Positions 8,564-16,900 of a stretch of 23,957 bases of DNA are shown here, in pieces (positions within the stretch are counted from its first letter, which is position 1; every line of letters starts with the position of its first letter). The DNA is from CAZZIZ01 sp964654535 (GTDB lineage: Bacteria; Bacteroidota; Bacteroidia; Chitinophagales; UBA2359): positions 1-23,957 of the forward strand of contig CAZZIZ010000028.1 of the NCBI GenBank assembly GCA_964654535.1. The letters are read 5' to 3'. The notes beneath the pieces were generated by a model. It saw only the letters and a list, made by a program, of their open reading frames with translations. It was not told where the DNA came from and searched no databases. Both the position numbers and the translations under genes were made by a program.

Positions 8564-9100
8564 CTAATTCAACTTAATAAAAAACTCAACCACGCTGCCG
8601 TCTTCTTTCACTAACTTTTTTTCGAGCGAATAGTCATGTCCAAAGTGAGCCATCGTTTCTTCAATTAGGCCTTCCGCCAGATCGCTCATCTTACGTTCGG
8701 AGGTATAGACCATTTTTAACGTATCATCTTTTTGTTCCGTGCTAAAGTGAGGTAGCTCGGCATTGGCGTAGAGTTTTTCTACTTCTACGTGAATATGACC
8801 GTGTATATCTTTGAGTAAATCAAAACCGTTGGAATAAGAAGCAATCATATCGCCGTGCTTGCCACCAAAGGAGTGGAATAGAAATTTCCCAAAGGCTTTT
8901 ATGAGTGCCGGTGCGTCGGCTCCTGTTCGTTTACTTAAGGCAACAACCAAGTCTACTATTTCGGCGTGATCGTAGGTGCCGACATTGGTATACGCGGCTC
9001 CGCTGGCAGGCTTGGCATCTTCAATGATCAATTCGACCATTTCAGCGCCAAATTCCTTTTCTACCATTACCATAAATTCGTTGAATACAATTCCTTTCAT
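8564..9100 (-). CDS. hnoX: H-NOX haem nitric-oxide sensor protein
   Basis: This encodes 178 residues, a stand-alone HNOB/H-NOX domain of normal length. The ATG at 9100 gives the family-typical MKGIVFNEF start; an in-frame TTG at 9109 is not needed. The proximal haem ligand is His104, and Pro117 follows at the same 13-residue spacing as in the thermophilic Caldanaerobacter protein (H102/P115). The haem-propionate motif YxSxR is Y132-S134-R136. The residue matching the distal-pocket Tyr140 that stabilises bound O2 is Leu141, so an NO-selective, non-O2-binding sensor is predicted. It is the first gene of the operon and is followed after 4 nt by its partner kinase. A structured repeat ends 54 nt upstream, so the promoter lies within that gap or inside the repeat. 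Confidence 0.95.
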   Translation of the reverse strand: MKGIVFNEFMVMVEKEFGAEMVELIIEDAKPASGAAYTNVGTYDHAEIVDLVVALSKRTGADAPALIKAFGKFLFHSFGGKHGDMIASYSNGFDLLKDIHGHIHVEVEKLYANAELPHFSTEQKDDTLKMVYTSERKMSDLAEGLIEETMAHFGHDYSLEKKLVKEDGSVVEFFIKLN

Positions 9101-9154
9101 AACATACAATGTATACTATTTCCCAGCTAGAATAGTGCCGATTTGCAATTTTCT

Positions 9155-9502
9155 TGCGTGAGGGATAGAGGGGTAGACCAATGAAGGAAATAGGGTCAGA
9201 AGAGTATTTTGAGGAAAAATTTTCTAGAGCAAGGCGAAAAGCGCAGCCTTAGCCAGAGCTAAGGCGAGCATTTTCAACGCAGCTATAGGACATTTTTACC
9301 AAAATATTCTTGACACTATTTGCTTCATTGGTCTTTGTCTGAGCTCCTGTTGCTGACAAACGCCGAGCCCTCAGCACCTAAGTGCTGGAAGGGTGATGCG
9401 TGCAGACAGCAGAACAGAGCGAGCCCCGAAAGCCCGACCTCAAACCCAGCTTTATACTTCGTGTTTACACGAAATATGAAGCTGGGTTTGAGGGCACGCC
9501 CA
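9155..9502 (-). repeat. Structured intergenic repeat, copy A (interrupted by a MITE-like insert)
   Basis: On the minus strand this runs from GGGCGTGCCC (about 9502) to CTCACGCAAG (about 9153). Without the nested insert it is about 188 bp. Conserved blocks shared almost base for base with the copy at 23205 are GGTCGGGCTTTCGGGGCTCG, the next CTCTGTTCTGCTGTCT, a hairpin with AGCAC..GTGCT, and CAACAGGAGCTCAGACAA. The first stem region (9440-9491) is a nearly perfect 25-bp inverted repeat whose sequence is unrelated to that of the other copies. The element ends 54 nt before the H-NOX start codon, in the same orientation as that operon. Confidence 0.8.
9175..9334. mobile_element. MITE-like palindromic insertion (160 bp) inside repeat copy A
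   Basis: The insert begins AGACCAATGAAG and ends CTTCATTGGTCT, a perfect 12-bp terminal inverted repeat. It continues imperfectly for about 45 bp on each side (AAATAGGGTCA against AAATAGTGTCA, then TATTTTG, AAAAAT). The centre is another hairpin, GCCTTAGC (9246-9253), loop CAGA, GCTAAGGC (9258-9265), so almost the whole element can fold on itself. Comparison with the uninterrupted copy near 23400 shows the host sequence gagggg-ttt-gtctgag split cleanly after the first T. No target duplication longer than one base is apparent. It carries no gene, so it would depend on a transposase elsewhere. Family unknown. Confidence 0.7.
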
Positions 9503-9547
9503 AGTAGATAAGCCTTAGTCTATACGCTATAGTCTGCCCTAAAACTG

Positions 9548-9573
9548 AAAAACTACATGTTCATGTAGTTTTT
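9548..9573. other. Perfect 12-bp inverted repeat: terminator-like hairpin or operator
   Basis: AAAAACTACATG, loop TT, CATGTAGTTTTT. With A5 on the left and T5 on the right it could terminate transcription in either direction. It also lies 17 nt upstream of the -7 box at 9591, where a dimeric regulator could bind. The sequence alone does not decide between the two. Confidence 0.5.
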
Positions 9574-9590
9574 AAATGCCTTGTTGCTAA

Positions 9591-9598
9591 TACTTTTG
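9591..9598 (+). promoter_or_regulatory. Candidate Bacteroidota -7 box for the TonB-C-like gene
   Basis: TACTTTTG matches TAnnTTTG exactly and lies 29 nt before the ATG at 9628. No TTG at the normal -33 distance is clear; the two TTG triplets at 9581 and 9584 are too close. Confidence 0.35.
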
Positions 9599-9627
9599 AG
9601 CCATTGAACCACTTAAAACTTAAACGT

Positions 9628-10080
9628 ATGAAAACCGGACCCACCTATGCCGTTTGTTTCATTCTTTTCGTTTTTGTCTCTTGTAATTTCTCCTTGAGTG
9701 CACAGGCGCTCGTTAGCTATAACAACAAGAGCGAAGCCTTCGAAAAAAGAACTGAACCAAAAGAAAATCGCTTCGAAAGCGCTCCCTCTCCAATGATTGA
9801 ATCTATTCATAGGGAGATTCAAAAGGAACTTCAAGAAAGCTTGAGCTATCCTGAAGTTGCTCGAGAAAACTGCTTCGAAAAACGAGTAGTCGTGCACCTC
9901 ACTTTTCTAGACGCCACATCTAGACCTGAGGTCGTAATTTATCGAGACGATCAAAAAGTCTTTTCGAATGAAATCCAGCGAGCTATTCAGCAAATGGATT
10001 TTACGAAGTTCCTGCCACACCACATTGATAAAGAAATGCCAGTGAATTTTTACTTACCAATTGAGTTCTCATTGAGGTAA
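9628..10080 (+). CDS. Exported TonB C-terminal-domain-like protein
   Basis: This encodes 150 residues from the ATG at 9628; an upstream TTG at 9604 would add eight residues before the signal peptide. The N-terminus is a hydrophobic signal (YAVCFILFVFVSCNFSLSAQA). A Cys lies in it, but cleavage after LSA looks more likely than lipidation. Residues about 62-150 resemble the TonB C-terminal fold as found in many short Bacteroidota proteins (LSYPEVARENCFEKRVVVHL.., ending VNFYLPIEFSLR). There is no proline-rich spacer and no inner-membrane anchor of true TonB, so energy transduction is unlikely. A periplasmic TonB-like domain of unknown role fits better. It is monocistronic: a hairpin follows the stop, and the next gene is convergent. 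Confidence 0.8.
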   Translation: MKTGPTYAVCFILFVFVSCNFSLSAQALVSYNNKSEAFEKRTEPKENRFESAPSPMIESIHREIQKELQESLSYPEVARENCFEKRVVVHLTFLDATSRPEVVIYRDDQKVFSNEIQRAIQQMDFTKFLPHHIDKEMPVNFYLPIEFSLR

Positions 10081-10097
10081 AAATAATCGGAGCCAAT

Positions 10098-10129
10098 GGC
10101 GTAAGAGCTTTGCAAAAAGCGCTTACGCC
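10098..10129. terminator. Terminator hairpin between convergent genes
   Basis: GGCGTAAG (10098-10105) pairs with CTTACGCC (10122-10129), and AGCTTT/AAAAGCG extends the stem inward; ACTTTTCT follows on the plus strand. It ends transcripts of the TonB-C-like gene (stop 10080). Its right arm overlaps the final codons and stop of the convergent sensor-kinase gene (stop 10123). Confidence 0.65.
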
Positions 10130-12030
10130 ACTTTTCTATAATTGTTAATCACTAATTCCACCGTAAGGCCGTCTTCATTAATAAAATTAACATTGGCATC
10201 GAGCTTGTCCTTAAATGCTTCGATGAGTGTATGTCCAAAGGAGTTAGACTGATCTTGCTCTTTTAACTCAAGTCCATTGCCATCATCTGAAACAGCCAGA
10301 ACAATTGACTTTCCCTTTTCTTTTAAGCGAACTGAAATTGTTCCTTCTTGATCAATATCAAAAGCGTACTTCAGACAATTGGTAATAAGCTCATTAACAA
10401 TAAGACCTATAGGCACAACGGTATCTACATCCAACATCATTTCGTCAATGTCAGTATGGAGTTGAATATTGTCATTCGTTTGGTAGGTTCTAAGCAAATC
10501 TTCGGACAAAGCCGATAAGTACTTGTTCATTTCTACACCGCTTAAATTGTCTTTTTGATACAGATCCTGGTGAATCATTGACATTGATTTCACCCTGTTT
10601 TGTCCTTCTTTTATAGCACGTTTGGCGCGCTCATCATTAATAGATCGAGATTGAATTCCGAGTAAAGAAGAAATAGTCTGCAAGTTGTTTTTAACCCTGT
10701 GGTGAATTTCTTTAAGCAGCAGTTCTTTGATTTTGTCTTGTTCTTTCAAGCGTTTATAAAAGCGAAATAGAACTAGTAACAATCCACCAAAAATCAATGC
10801 GGCACTGGCAAATGCGATATTTCTGTTACTGGCACTTTGAAGTTTCACTTGAGCAAGTTCGTTTTTCGCATCCAATTCTGTTATAGTCTTCTCCTTCTCT
10901 GCGGTTTCATATTTGGTTTGTAACTCGTTTACCTGCGAGTCGAAATTGTTCTGCCACAAACTATCGCGGAGATTTGAAAAGTTCAGTAGGTGTTTGTACG
11001 CCTGGGCGTACATTTTCTGATCGTACTGAACTTGAGCTAAGTAATCTTCAGCTTGAATAATTTCATCAACCCAGTTGTTTTCTTTTGCTATCGCTAAGCT
11101 TTCTTGCAGATGCAATTGCCCCTTTTTATAAGCTCCATTCTTACACATTGAAAAACCCAAAACTCCCTGCGCCTTTGCCACCTCTTTGGGCTGTTTCATT
11201 TTTCTCTTAATAGCTACAGATTCTTCCAAGTAGGGAATGGCCTCCCCGAATCGTTCTTGGATATTCAATAAGTTGGCAATGTTCTGTAACTGATAGGCTA
11301 TACCCCAATCCATCTTCTCTTTTCTATCGTAGGCTAGCACGGTGTTGAAATCTTCCAGTGCTTTGTCATACTGCTCCAGTTTGAGGTATGCATCGCCTCT
11401 GTTTGCAATAAGGTGAGAAGCTTCGTAATCGTTTTCAATCTCTTTTGCTAGTGCAATGCCTTCTTCGAAGTATGGAATGGCCTCGTCAATTCGAAAATTG
11501 TCTTTCATAACTATTCCCAACATATTCAAAGCTCGGATCTCGCCAATCTTGCTCTCAGCAGTTATAAAGTTCTTTCTAGAATCAATACCCAAGGACAAGC
11601 ACTTTTCGTACTCATGAAGTTGCAGATAACAAAGGGCCAAACTGTATTGAATCTTGGCAATTTCATTAAAGTCTTTCTCTTCGTTAAAAAAGGCAAATGC
11701 TTTGTTGTAGTAAGCTATACTTTCTAAGTTCTTACCTTTCTTTCTAAGTAAGAGCCCGCGATGTTTTTGAGTGCGTGCTAAGTCTTCAGGGTTTTCGTTA
11801 TTGGACGCGATTTCTTCTGCTGCTAAGAGGAAAATAAATGCAGAATCAGCATTGAGGTTTCTATACTGAAATGATAACTCTAGGAGTGTCTCGAGTTGAT
11901 TTTCTTGGGCTTCGGTCTCAAGTTTAAGCTTGAGGCTATCTATTATTGCATCTTGACCCATCACAGTTGGGGAAGTCCATGAGCAGAAAAGAAACAACAA
12001 TATGAAGCGAGTAGGTGGGACTGCTTTCAT
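10123..12030 (-). CDS. TPR-containing HisKA_2 sensor histidine kinase
   Basis: This encodes 635 residues. A signal sequence (FILLFLFCSWTSPTVMG) leads to a periplasmic array of about seven TPR repeats (27-365; for example IPYFEEGIALAKEIEN and AIPYLEESVAIKRKMK). A coiled coil (about 365-400) and one membrane helix (about 403-422, ASAALIFGGLLLVLFRF) follow. The cytosolic part has a HisKA_2 domain with H443-H444 in EIHHRVKNNLQTISSLLG and a HATPase with NELITNCLKYAF (about 545), DDGNGLEL (about 580) and a C-terminal G2 region. This is the usual architecture of Bacteroidota TPR kinases; ligands of the TPR part are generally unknown. Its start is only 39 bp from the divergent LuxR-type regulator, its obvious cognate partner. 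Confidence 0.93.
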   Translation of the reverse strand: MKAVPPTRFILLFLFCSWTSPTVMGQDAIIDSLKLKLETEAQENQLETLLELSFQYRNLNADSAFIFLLAAEEIASNNENPEDLARTQKHRGLLLRKKGKNLESIAYYNKAFAFFNEEKDFNEIAKIQYSLALCYLQLHEYEKCLSLGIDSRKNFITAESKIGEIRALNMLGIVMKDNFRIDEAIPYFEEGIALAKEIENDYEASHLIANRGDAYLKLEQYDKALEDFNTVLAYDRKEKMDWGIAYQLQNIANLLNIQERFGEAIPYLEESVAIKRKMKQPKEVAKAQGVLGFSMCKNGAYKKGQLHLQESLAIAKENNWVDEIIQAEDYLAQVQYDQKMYAQAYKHLLNFSNLRDSLWQNNFDSQVNELQTKYETAEKEKTITELDAKNELAQVKLQSASNRNIAFASAALIFGGLLLVLFRFYKRLKEQDKIKELLLKEIHHRVKNNLQTISSLLGIQSRSINDERAKRAIKEGQNRVKSMSMIHQDLYQKDNLSGVEMNKYLSALSEDLLRTYQTNDNIQLHTDIDEMMLDVDTVVPIGLIVNELITNCLKYAFDIDQEGTISVRLKEKGKSIVLAVSDDGNGLELKEQDQSNSFGHTLIEAFKDKLDANVNFINEDGLTVELVINNYRKVA

Positions 12031-12047
12031 AGGTGTTGAGTTTCGTT

Positions 12048-12077
12048 TAAATTTAAGCAGAATCCCACTATGTCCAA
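12048..12077 (-). promoter_or_regulatory. Candidate promoter of the TPR kinase in a 39-bp divergent gap
   Basis: On the minus strand a TTG (12077-12075) is followed after 19 nt by TAAATTTA (12055-12048), a 7/8 match to TAnnTTTG, about 18 nt before the kinase ATG. The -7 box is palindromic, so the same 8 bp could also serve the plus-strand regulator. The -33 box lies within that regulator's first codons. Control of the two genes is probably interlocked. Confidence 0.35.
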
Positions 12078-12678
12078 CACAAATCCAAAGGCCGCAGTAC
12101 TAATAGTAGAAGACAATCCAATAATTGCTTATGATTTAAAGGATTGTCTACAAGATAGTGGGTATAAAATTGCAGGCGTTGCGCACAATGCAAACGCGGC
12201 TTATGATTTGTTAAAAGGAGGCCAGATCGAAATTGCCATACTAGATATTCATTTAGGAACAGGTGATAGTGGTATTGATATCGCCAGCCATATCCAAAGT
12301 GAGCACAAGATTCCCTTCGTTTTTTTAACTTCATTTTCTGACCAAAAAACACTTGAAGAGGCCAGAGAGCAAGGGCCATTCGGATATCTGGTAAAACCGT
12401 TTCAAGAAGCAACTTTGCTAACCACTATTCAAGTGGCGCTAGATATTTTTAATAGCAAACAAGAGCAGGTGTCATTCGATGCTATAAAGCGAGAGCTGAC
12501 CAAGCAAGAAAAGAAAATTTGTAGAGCGCTCTGTAAAGGCAATACTTACCAAGAAATAGCCGACGAAAACTTTGTTTCCATAAACACAGTTCGCTTTCAT
12601 TTAAAAAATGTTTTTGTTAAAGCTGAAGTTCAAAGTAGATCTGAATTGATCGCTAAGTTGTTGGGTGCTAAATCTTAA
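12070..12678 (+). CDS. LuxR/GerE-type response regulator
   Basis: This encodes 202 residues. The receiver (about 8-125) has E14-D15, phospho-acceptor Asp59 in IAILDIHLG, Thr87 in FVFLTSF and Lys109 in GYLVKPF. The C-terminal helix-turn-helix (about 142-200) follows the GerE pattern: LTKQEKKICRAL, YQEIADENFVSINTVRFHL, then KAEVQSRSELIAKLL. It is a cytosolic DNA-binding regulator. Divergent pairing with the TPR HisKA_2 kinase across 39 bp makes that kinase the likely phosphodonor. The stop is followed after 12 nt by a structured repeat in the same orientation, whose stems may act as its 3' end. Confident in family and pairing; regulated genes unknown. Confidence 0.93.
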   Translation: MSNTNPKAAVLIVEDNPIIAYDLKDCLQDSGYKIAGVAHNANAAYDLLKGGQIEIAILDIHLGTGDSGIDIASHIQSEHKIPFVFLTSFSDQKTLEEAREQGPFGYLVKPFQEATLLTTIQVALDIFNSKQEQVSFDAIKRELTKQEKKICRALCKGNTYQEIADENFVSINTVRFHLKNVFVKAEVQSRSELIAKLLGAKS

Positions 12679-12690
12679 CTCGTTACCATA

Positions 12691-12856
12691 TTTGGGCGTG
12701 CCCCCAAACCAACTGGCTGCGCCAAGGTAAGGGGTCGGGCTTTCGGGAGTCGCTCTGTTCTGCTAAAAACAAAAAGTGCTTCTAGCTCCAGAGGAGCTAA
12801 GCACTTTTCTTGTTTTTAGCAACAGGAGCTTCAACAATCCCTCTATCCCTCACGCG
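12691..12856 (+). repeat. Structured intergenic repeat, copy B
   Basis: This runs from TTTGGGCGTGCCCCC to CTATCCCTCACGCG. Conserved middle blocks are GGGGTCGGGCTTTCGGGA with CGCTCTGTTCTGCT, and AGCAACAGGAGCT. The first stem pairs CCCCCAAACC (12701-12710) with GGTAAGGGG (about 12726-12734) around a TGGC-TGC-GCCA hairpin. The second is a long hairpin at 12762-12820 (GCTAAAAACAA.. against ..TTGTTTTTAGC, with AGCTCC-AGA-GGAGCT at the tip). It starts 12 nt after the LuxR-type regulator's stop. Confidence 0.8.
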
Positions 12857-12857
12857 T

Positions 12858-13058
12858 TTTAGCGGCCTAGTCCTGGAATCAGACGTAATAGAAACTGGAC
12901 TAGACGCCGACAAAACAAAATGGTCTTCTTCCAACCTAAGTTACTGGTACAACGGCTATTTCTTGGCCTTCGGCTTTCAGAAGATTAAGAATAAGGAGGA
13001 TAAGTCTGTTAAGCGGAAGCGTCGGGTTATGTATATGAGTAAGGTTAAGTATCAGTAA
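12858..13058 (+). pseudogene. C-terminal gene fragment abutting repeat copy B
   Basis: Directly after the repeat an open frame runs 66 codons to TAA at 13056-13058. It has protein-like content (LESDVIETGLDADKTKW, then NLSYWYNGYFLAFGFQKIK, then a basic KRKRRVMYMSKVKYQ tail). The only upstream extension in frame goes through the repeat to a TTG at 12810, and no normal start exists. I read it as the 3' remnant of a gene whose 5' part was lost or displaced at the repeat boundary. The aromatic, alternating pattern would suit the last strands of a beta-barrel, but the family is not recognised. It could also be chance; the stretch is otherwise intergenic between convergent genes. Confidence 0.4.
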
Positions 13059-13068
13059 GTGCTTTAAG

Positions 13069-13896
13069 CTATTGACTTACCAATACATTGAAACCAACGC
13101 CATAGGCGGATTCTCTTTCCCAAGTTCCTTGGCTAGTCGATTTACGGACAGCATCATCGCAAAGTACACAAGCGCGAAAGTATATTCCTCTTTCTCCCAA
13201 GTCTTCTAGCCACTCCAGCGTTACAATAAAATCGCCCTCGGTTACAATGTTGTAGGGCCTTAAGTCTACGAAGAGTTCGCTTTCCTCTTCTTCACATTCT
13301 ATAATTACATTTTCTGGCATCAAGTTTTTATGCGGCAATCCATCTTTTGTTGAGTAGACATTAAGTCGAAACCTCACTTTATCATAAGCATTATAGGCCA
13401 AATGAGTTTTGAATTCTTTTATTACGGATTGGCGATTTTTCTTGACTTTAATATATACGCCTACTTCATTCCCTAAATTGTCCACGTTAAATCCAGTGGT
13501 CATGAAATTGGATCTTAGAGTGTTCCCAAGTTTTTTGTCTTTTAGCTTCTTTCCGCTTATCTCAACTTCTTTTAATTCTGTTACAACAGGTTTCAATTCA
13601 ATAGTTGCATTTTCACATCGCATTTTTCTGAAAGTGCTTACAAGAAATTCTTGACTTTCGTATCCCAACATGGACATTCTTAGCGTTGCGTCGTCGTGTT
13701 TGGAGTCCAACTCGATTTCAAATGCTCCACTAGTATTTGAAACGGTTCCAATGTTCTTTCCAAGGATACCAATGTTTACATAGGCTAGAGGTTCTGAGGT
13801 CTTGGCATCTATAAGGATACCTGTGCAGGTTTCCTGGCTTATGAGCTGCAATGAGCTAATAGCAAGTAGGAGAATTAGAAAAAGTTCTTTAAACAT
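13069..13896 (-). CDS. Exported CarboxypepD_reg-like domain protein
   Basis: This encodes 275 residues. A signal peptide (MFKELFLILLLAISSLQLIS) is followed by a carboxypeptidase-regulatory-like beta-sandwich (about 22-105: GILIDAKTSEPLAYVNIGIL, then GTVSNTSGAFEIEL and LGYESQEF). This domain is usually found at the N-terminus of SusC/TonB-dependent receptors, but here no plug or barrel follows. The remaining ~165 residues are a second, mostly beta domain (FNVDNLGNEVGVYIKVKK, ENVIIECEEEESELFVDL), a pattern seen in a family of short Bacteroidota exported proteins of unknown role. There is no T9SS domain. The location is probably periplasm or outer-membrane inner face. It may be read with the downstream minus-strand genes only weakly, since the next gene upstream is 90 bp away. 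Confidence 0.83.
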   Translation of the reverse strand: MFKELFLILLLAISSLQLISQETCTGILIDAKTSEPLAYVNIGILGKNIGTVSNTSGAFEIELDSKHDDATLRMSMLGYESQEFLVSTFRKMRCENATIELKPVVTELKEVEISGKKLKDKKLGNTLRSNFMTTGFNVDNLGNEVGVYIKVKKNRQSVIKEFKTHLAYNAYDKVRFRLNVYSTKDGLPHKNLMPENVIIECEEEESELFVDLRPYNIVTEGDFIVTLEWLEDLGERGIYFRACVLCDDAVRKSTSQGTWERESAYGVGFNVLVSQ

Positions 13897-13986
13897 CTAG
13901 TATTGATTTCTTCTGGACATAAAGCAAACGAAGCATTATGCAAAGTGGTTGCCCTATTGATAAATCTGTCTGCTCAATACAATTGC

Positions 13987-16900
13987 TTATCGCGCTACTA
14001 TAAGCTTATGTGCAATAGCTCCCTCTTCATTGCTAAGCACGACAATGTATAGACCATCGCTTAAATCTTCAATATTTATGCCTTTAGAGGAGTCTTGCAT
14101 AATACTTTGGTGAACGACTTTGCCATCTATAGTATGCACTTCTACAAAGACCTCATCTGTGTTGGAAATATCTACAATGAAAAACTCATTTGCAGGATTT
14201 GGCGATATGGATGACGTAAACGAAACTTGTGGGTTTATTCCAATGTTAATTTCTTCATCTACAATTTCTATGGTGGTTGTAAAATGATGCGTGCAGTCTA
14301 CTATTTCAGAGTTGGTAACAAAAACTTCTACAGTGTAAGTCCCAGCTTCAGTATAAGTATGGGTCGCACTTTCCTCAGTTGAGATGTTTCCATCGCCAAA
14401 TGTCCAGGACCAATTCGTAGCACCAAAGGTGGTACTGGTAAAGGTTAGCGGCGTATTAGTTTGCCCCGTCGTTGGTATGTCGGCGCTGAAAACATCCATT
14501 AAGTTGGCTATAGTTTGAGTCACAGTGTCGCATCCGAGCGTATTGCAAACAACTAGGCTGTAATCAAAAGTGCCAAATTCAGGAGGCGAAAAAGTAGATG
14601 AACTGTTAGAGCTAGATCCTGCAGAGGACTCCCAAAAAAAAGTGGCATCGGGTAAGAATACTGCTGATTGACTTTCTAAGATTAGTGGACAGGTCTGCGG
14701 AACGATAAACTCAGCAACTGGAAGGGATCTTATGTTTTCATGAAACATAATTGTGTTGTCGGTCGAGCGCGTTGCGACAATGTCTATATCATTGTCATTA
14801 TCGAAGTCAGCCGCAATAAATGAATCATATCGATGGTTAAGTGAAATTTCTTGACGGATTCCAAAGGAGCCTCCGTCAATACTCCGTATGAATGTCGATT
14901 CACTTGGTTCTATTGTGATGAATCCACCAGATGTACCTAAGGTGCCTCCGCTGCCTCCAGAATCATGGTCAGAACTAAAGACATCGGAACCACCGTCATT
15001 ATTAAAATCTTCAACCAATATTCCTTTCGAATTCACGTCAAGAATGTCTTGGGCTTCAGAATATGTGCCATCTCCTAAATTTTCGATCCAATCAATAGAT
15101 TCGTCAAAATTTACGTAAAGGAATGCTAGATCGGAATCGCCATCATGGTCGAGGTCGCCAACCTCAACTGAGCTGACCTGCACTGTGCTTAAAGAAGCAA
15201 TAGCCAAATCACTAAAAGCTCCAGAACCATCATTCGAAAATATTTTGATTGGACGATCGCCAATATATTCGATACAGATTAAATCGGGATCACCATCGCT
15301 GTCCATATCCTCAAAGCAAGAATCAAAACAGGCATTGTCATGAATGACTGTGAAGTTTAAGCTACCGTTTTCGTTAAGACCAACCGTCGTTTCAAATCGC
15401 GAAACGATTAGGTCAGAATCGCCATCCATATCAACGTCGAACACTTCTAATGTTGATTCGTCCATAAAATCGGAGAAGGGGAATGAAAGGATAGTGGGCT
15501 CTTGAAATATGAAGTCCTCCGTTGCAAGATGTAAGTAGAGGTTTTCTGCAGACATGCTCACTAAGTCTTTAAATCCATCTACATTAACATCCAAAAAGGC
15601 GTAATCGATAATATACTCCTGAGCGGAATAAACTATTTCCGGATTGTGCAATTCGCCACCGCCCTTGTTTTCGCAAACAGACAAGTAGTTCCTGCTCTGA
15701 TCGAGTAGGGTGCATTCGGGGAGTTGGTCACTATTTAGGTCTACGAGCTTAAGCGATGTTTGATCGGGGTTGAGATTTATCAATGACGGGCAATCTCCAA
15801 CTTGATCCGGACGACACACTCGTACATTGTTGAAGGTGTGAATTAAAAAGCCGATTTCATCATCGCTTGTAAATTGACCAAGATCTAACAAGCGGATATT
15901 GTTGAAATCATCGGCATCATAAGGTAGATATGTAAGAACTGGATCAGGAGGTCCGTTGTACGGAAGCTCTATCCATTGAATACCTTGACTGGGATGAGAT
16001 AATACTAAATCCAATTGTCCATCATTATTCATGTCTATTTGAGAAAGAGTCTCAGGACTTATATTCATATCATCCGGAGAGATGAAATCGAAGGATTCGA
16101 GTCCATTGTTTTCGAAGTCGAAGGCGACGACGGGGTTAAGAACTTGACTGCTGATGTTGTCGGTTATTACAATAAGCTCGTCATCTCCATCTTGGTTTAT
16201 ATCCATGGCCTCAAGGCCAGAATAGGTGCCGATATAGGGAGTTATTAGTTCTACACTGGCAAAACTTCCCAATCCATCATTCTCGTAGTATTGAAGTTGT
16301 GGATTTGGGCTTGAATACGGGCTCACGTTGCCATCTAATGTACTCCCAACTAAATCCAGGTAACCATCATTGTTGAAGTCAATGGCCCTATACAAATCAT
16401 CAAACAGATTTTCATTTAACTGCTCATTGTATTCATCAATAGGCACAGGTTGCGAATTGAAAACTTCGCTGCCAGTATTGTCTAGCCAAACAAATTGGGT
16501 ATTGTAACGGAATTCGAAAGTAGCGCCTGGGCCAACACTCTGTATTTCTGAAAAATAATAGTGAAACGATATATCCAATTGACCATCTCCATTCAAATCA
16601 TGAACCTGTAAGTTGTCGATGTTATCACCTGCTTCGACTGGAATGCAAATCTCTTGGAAATTGTTGTTGCCATCATTCTTTAGCCAGGCTAAATTGTGAC
16701 CAGCATCAAGTGAATCGCAAAAAGTTGGAAAAAGACCTGATACTATAACGTCATTGTCTCCATCCTGATCTAAGTCGCTAACCAAGAAGTTGACCACCGT
16801 ACCAGATACTTCGATGCTGCGCATTCCTCGGAAAAGGTAGTCGTCTTTATTTTCAAACCATATTAGTTCACCAGCAGAGACGCCGACTAAGTCCAGCAAG

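Noticed and set aside
9320..9511. 63-codon plus-strand open frame across repeat copy A and the MITE end
   Set aside because: It starts with a TTG inside the insert and translates hairpin arms; it has no independent protein-like content.
9628..10080. True TonB energy transducer
   Set aside because: There is a cleavable signal in place of a membrane anchor and no proline-rich spacer; only the C-terminal fold is similar.
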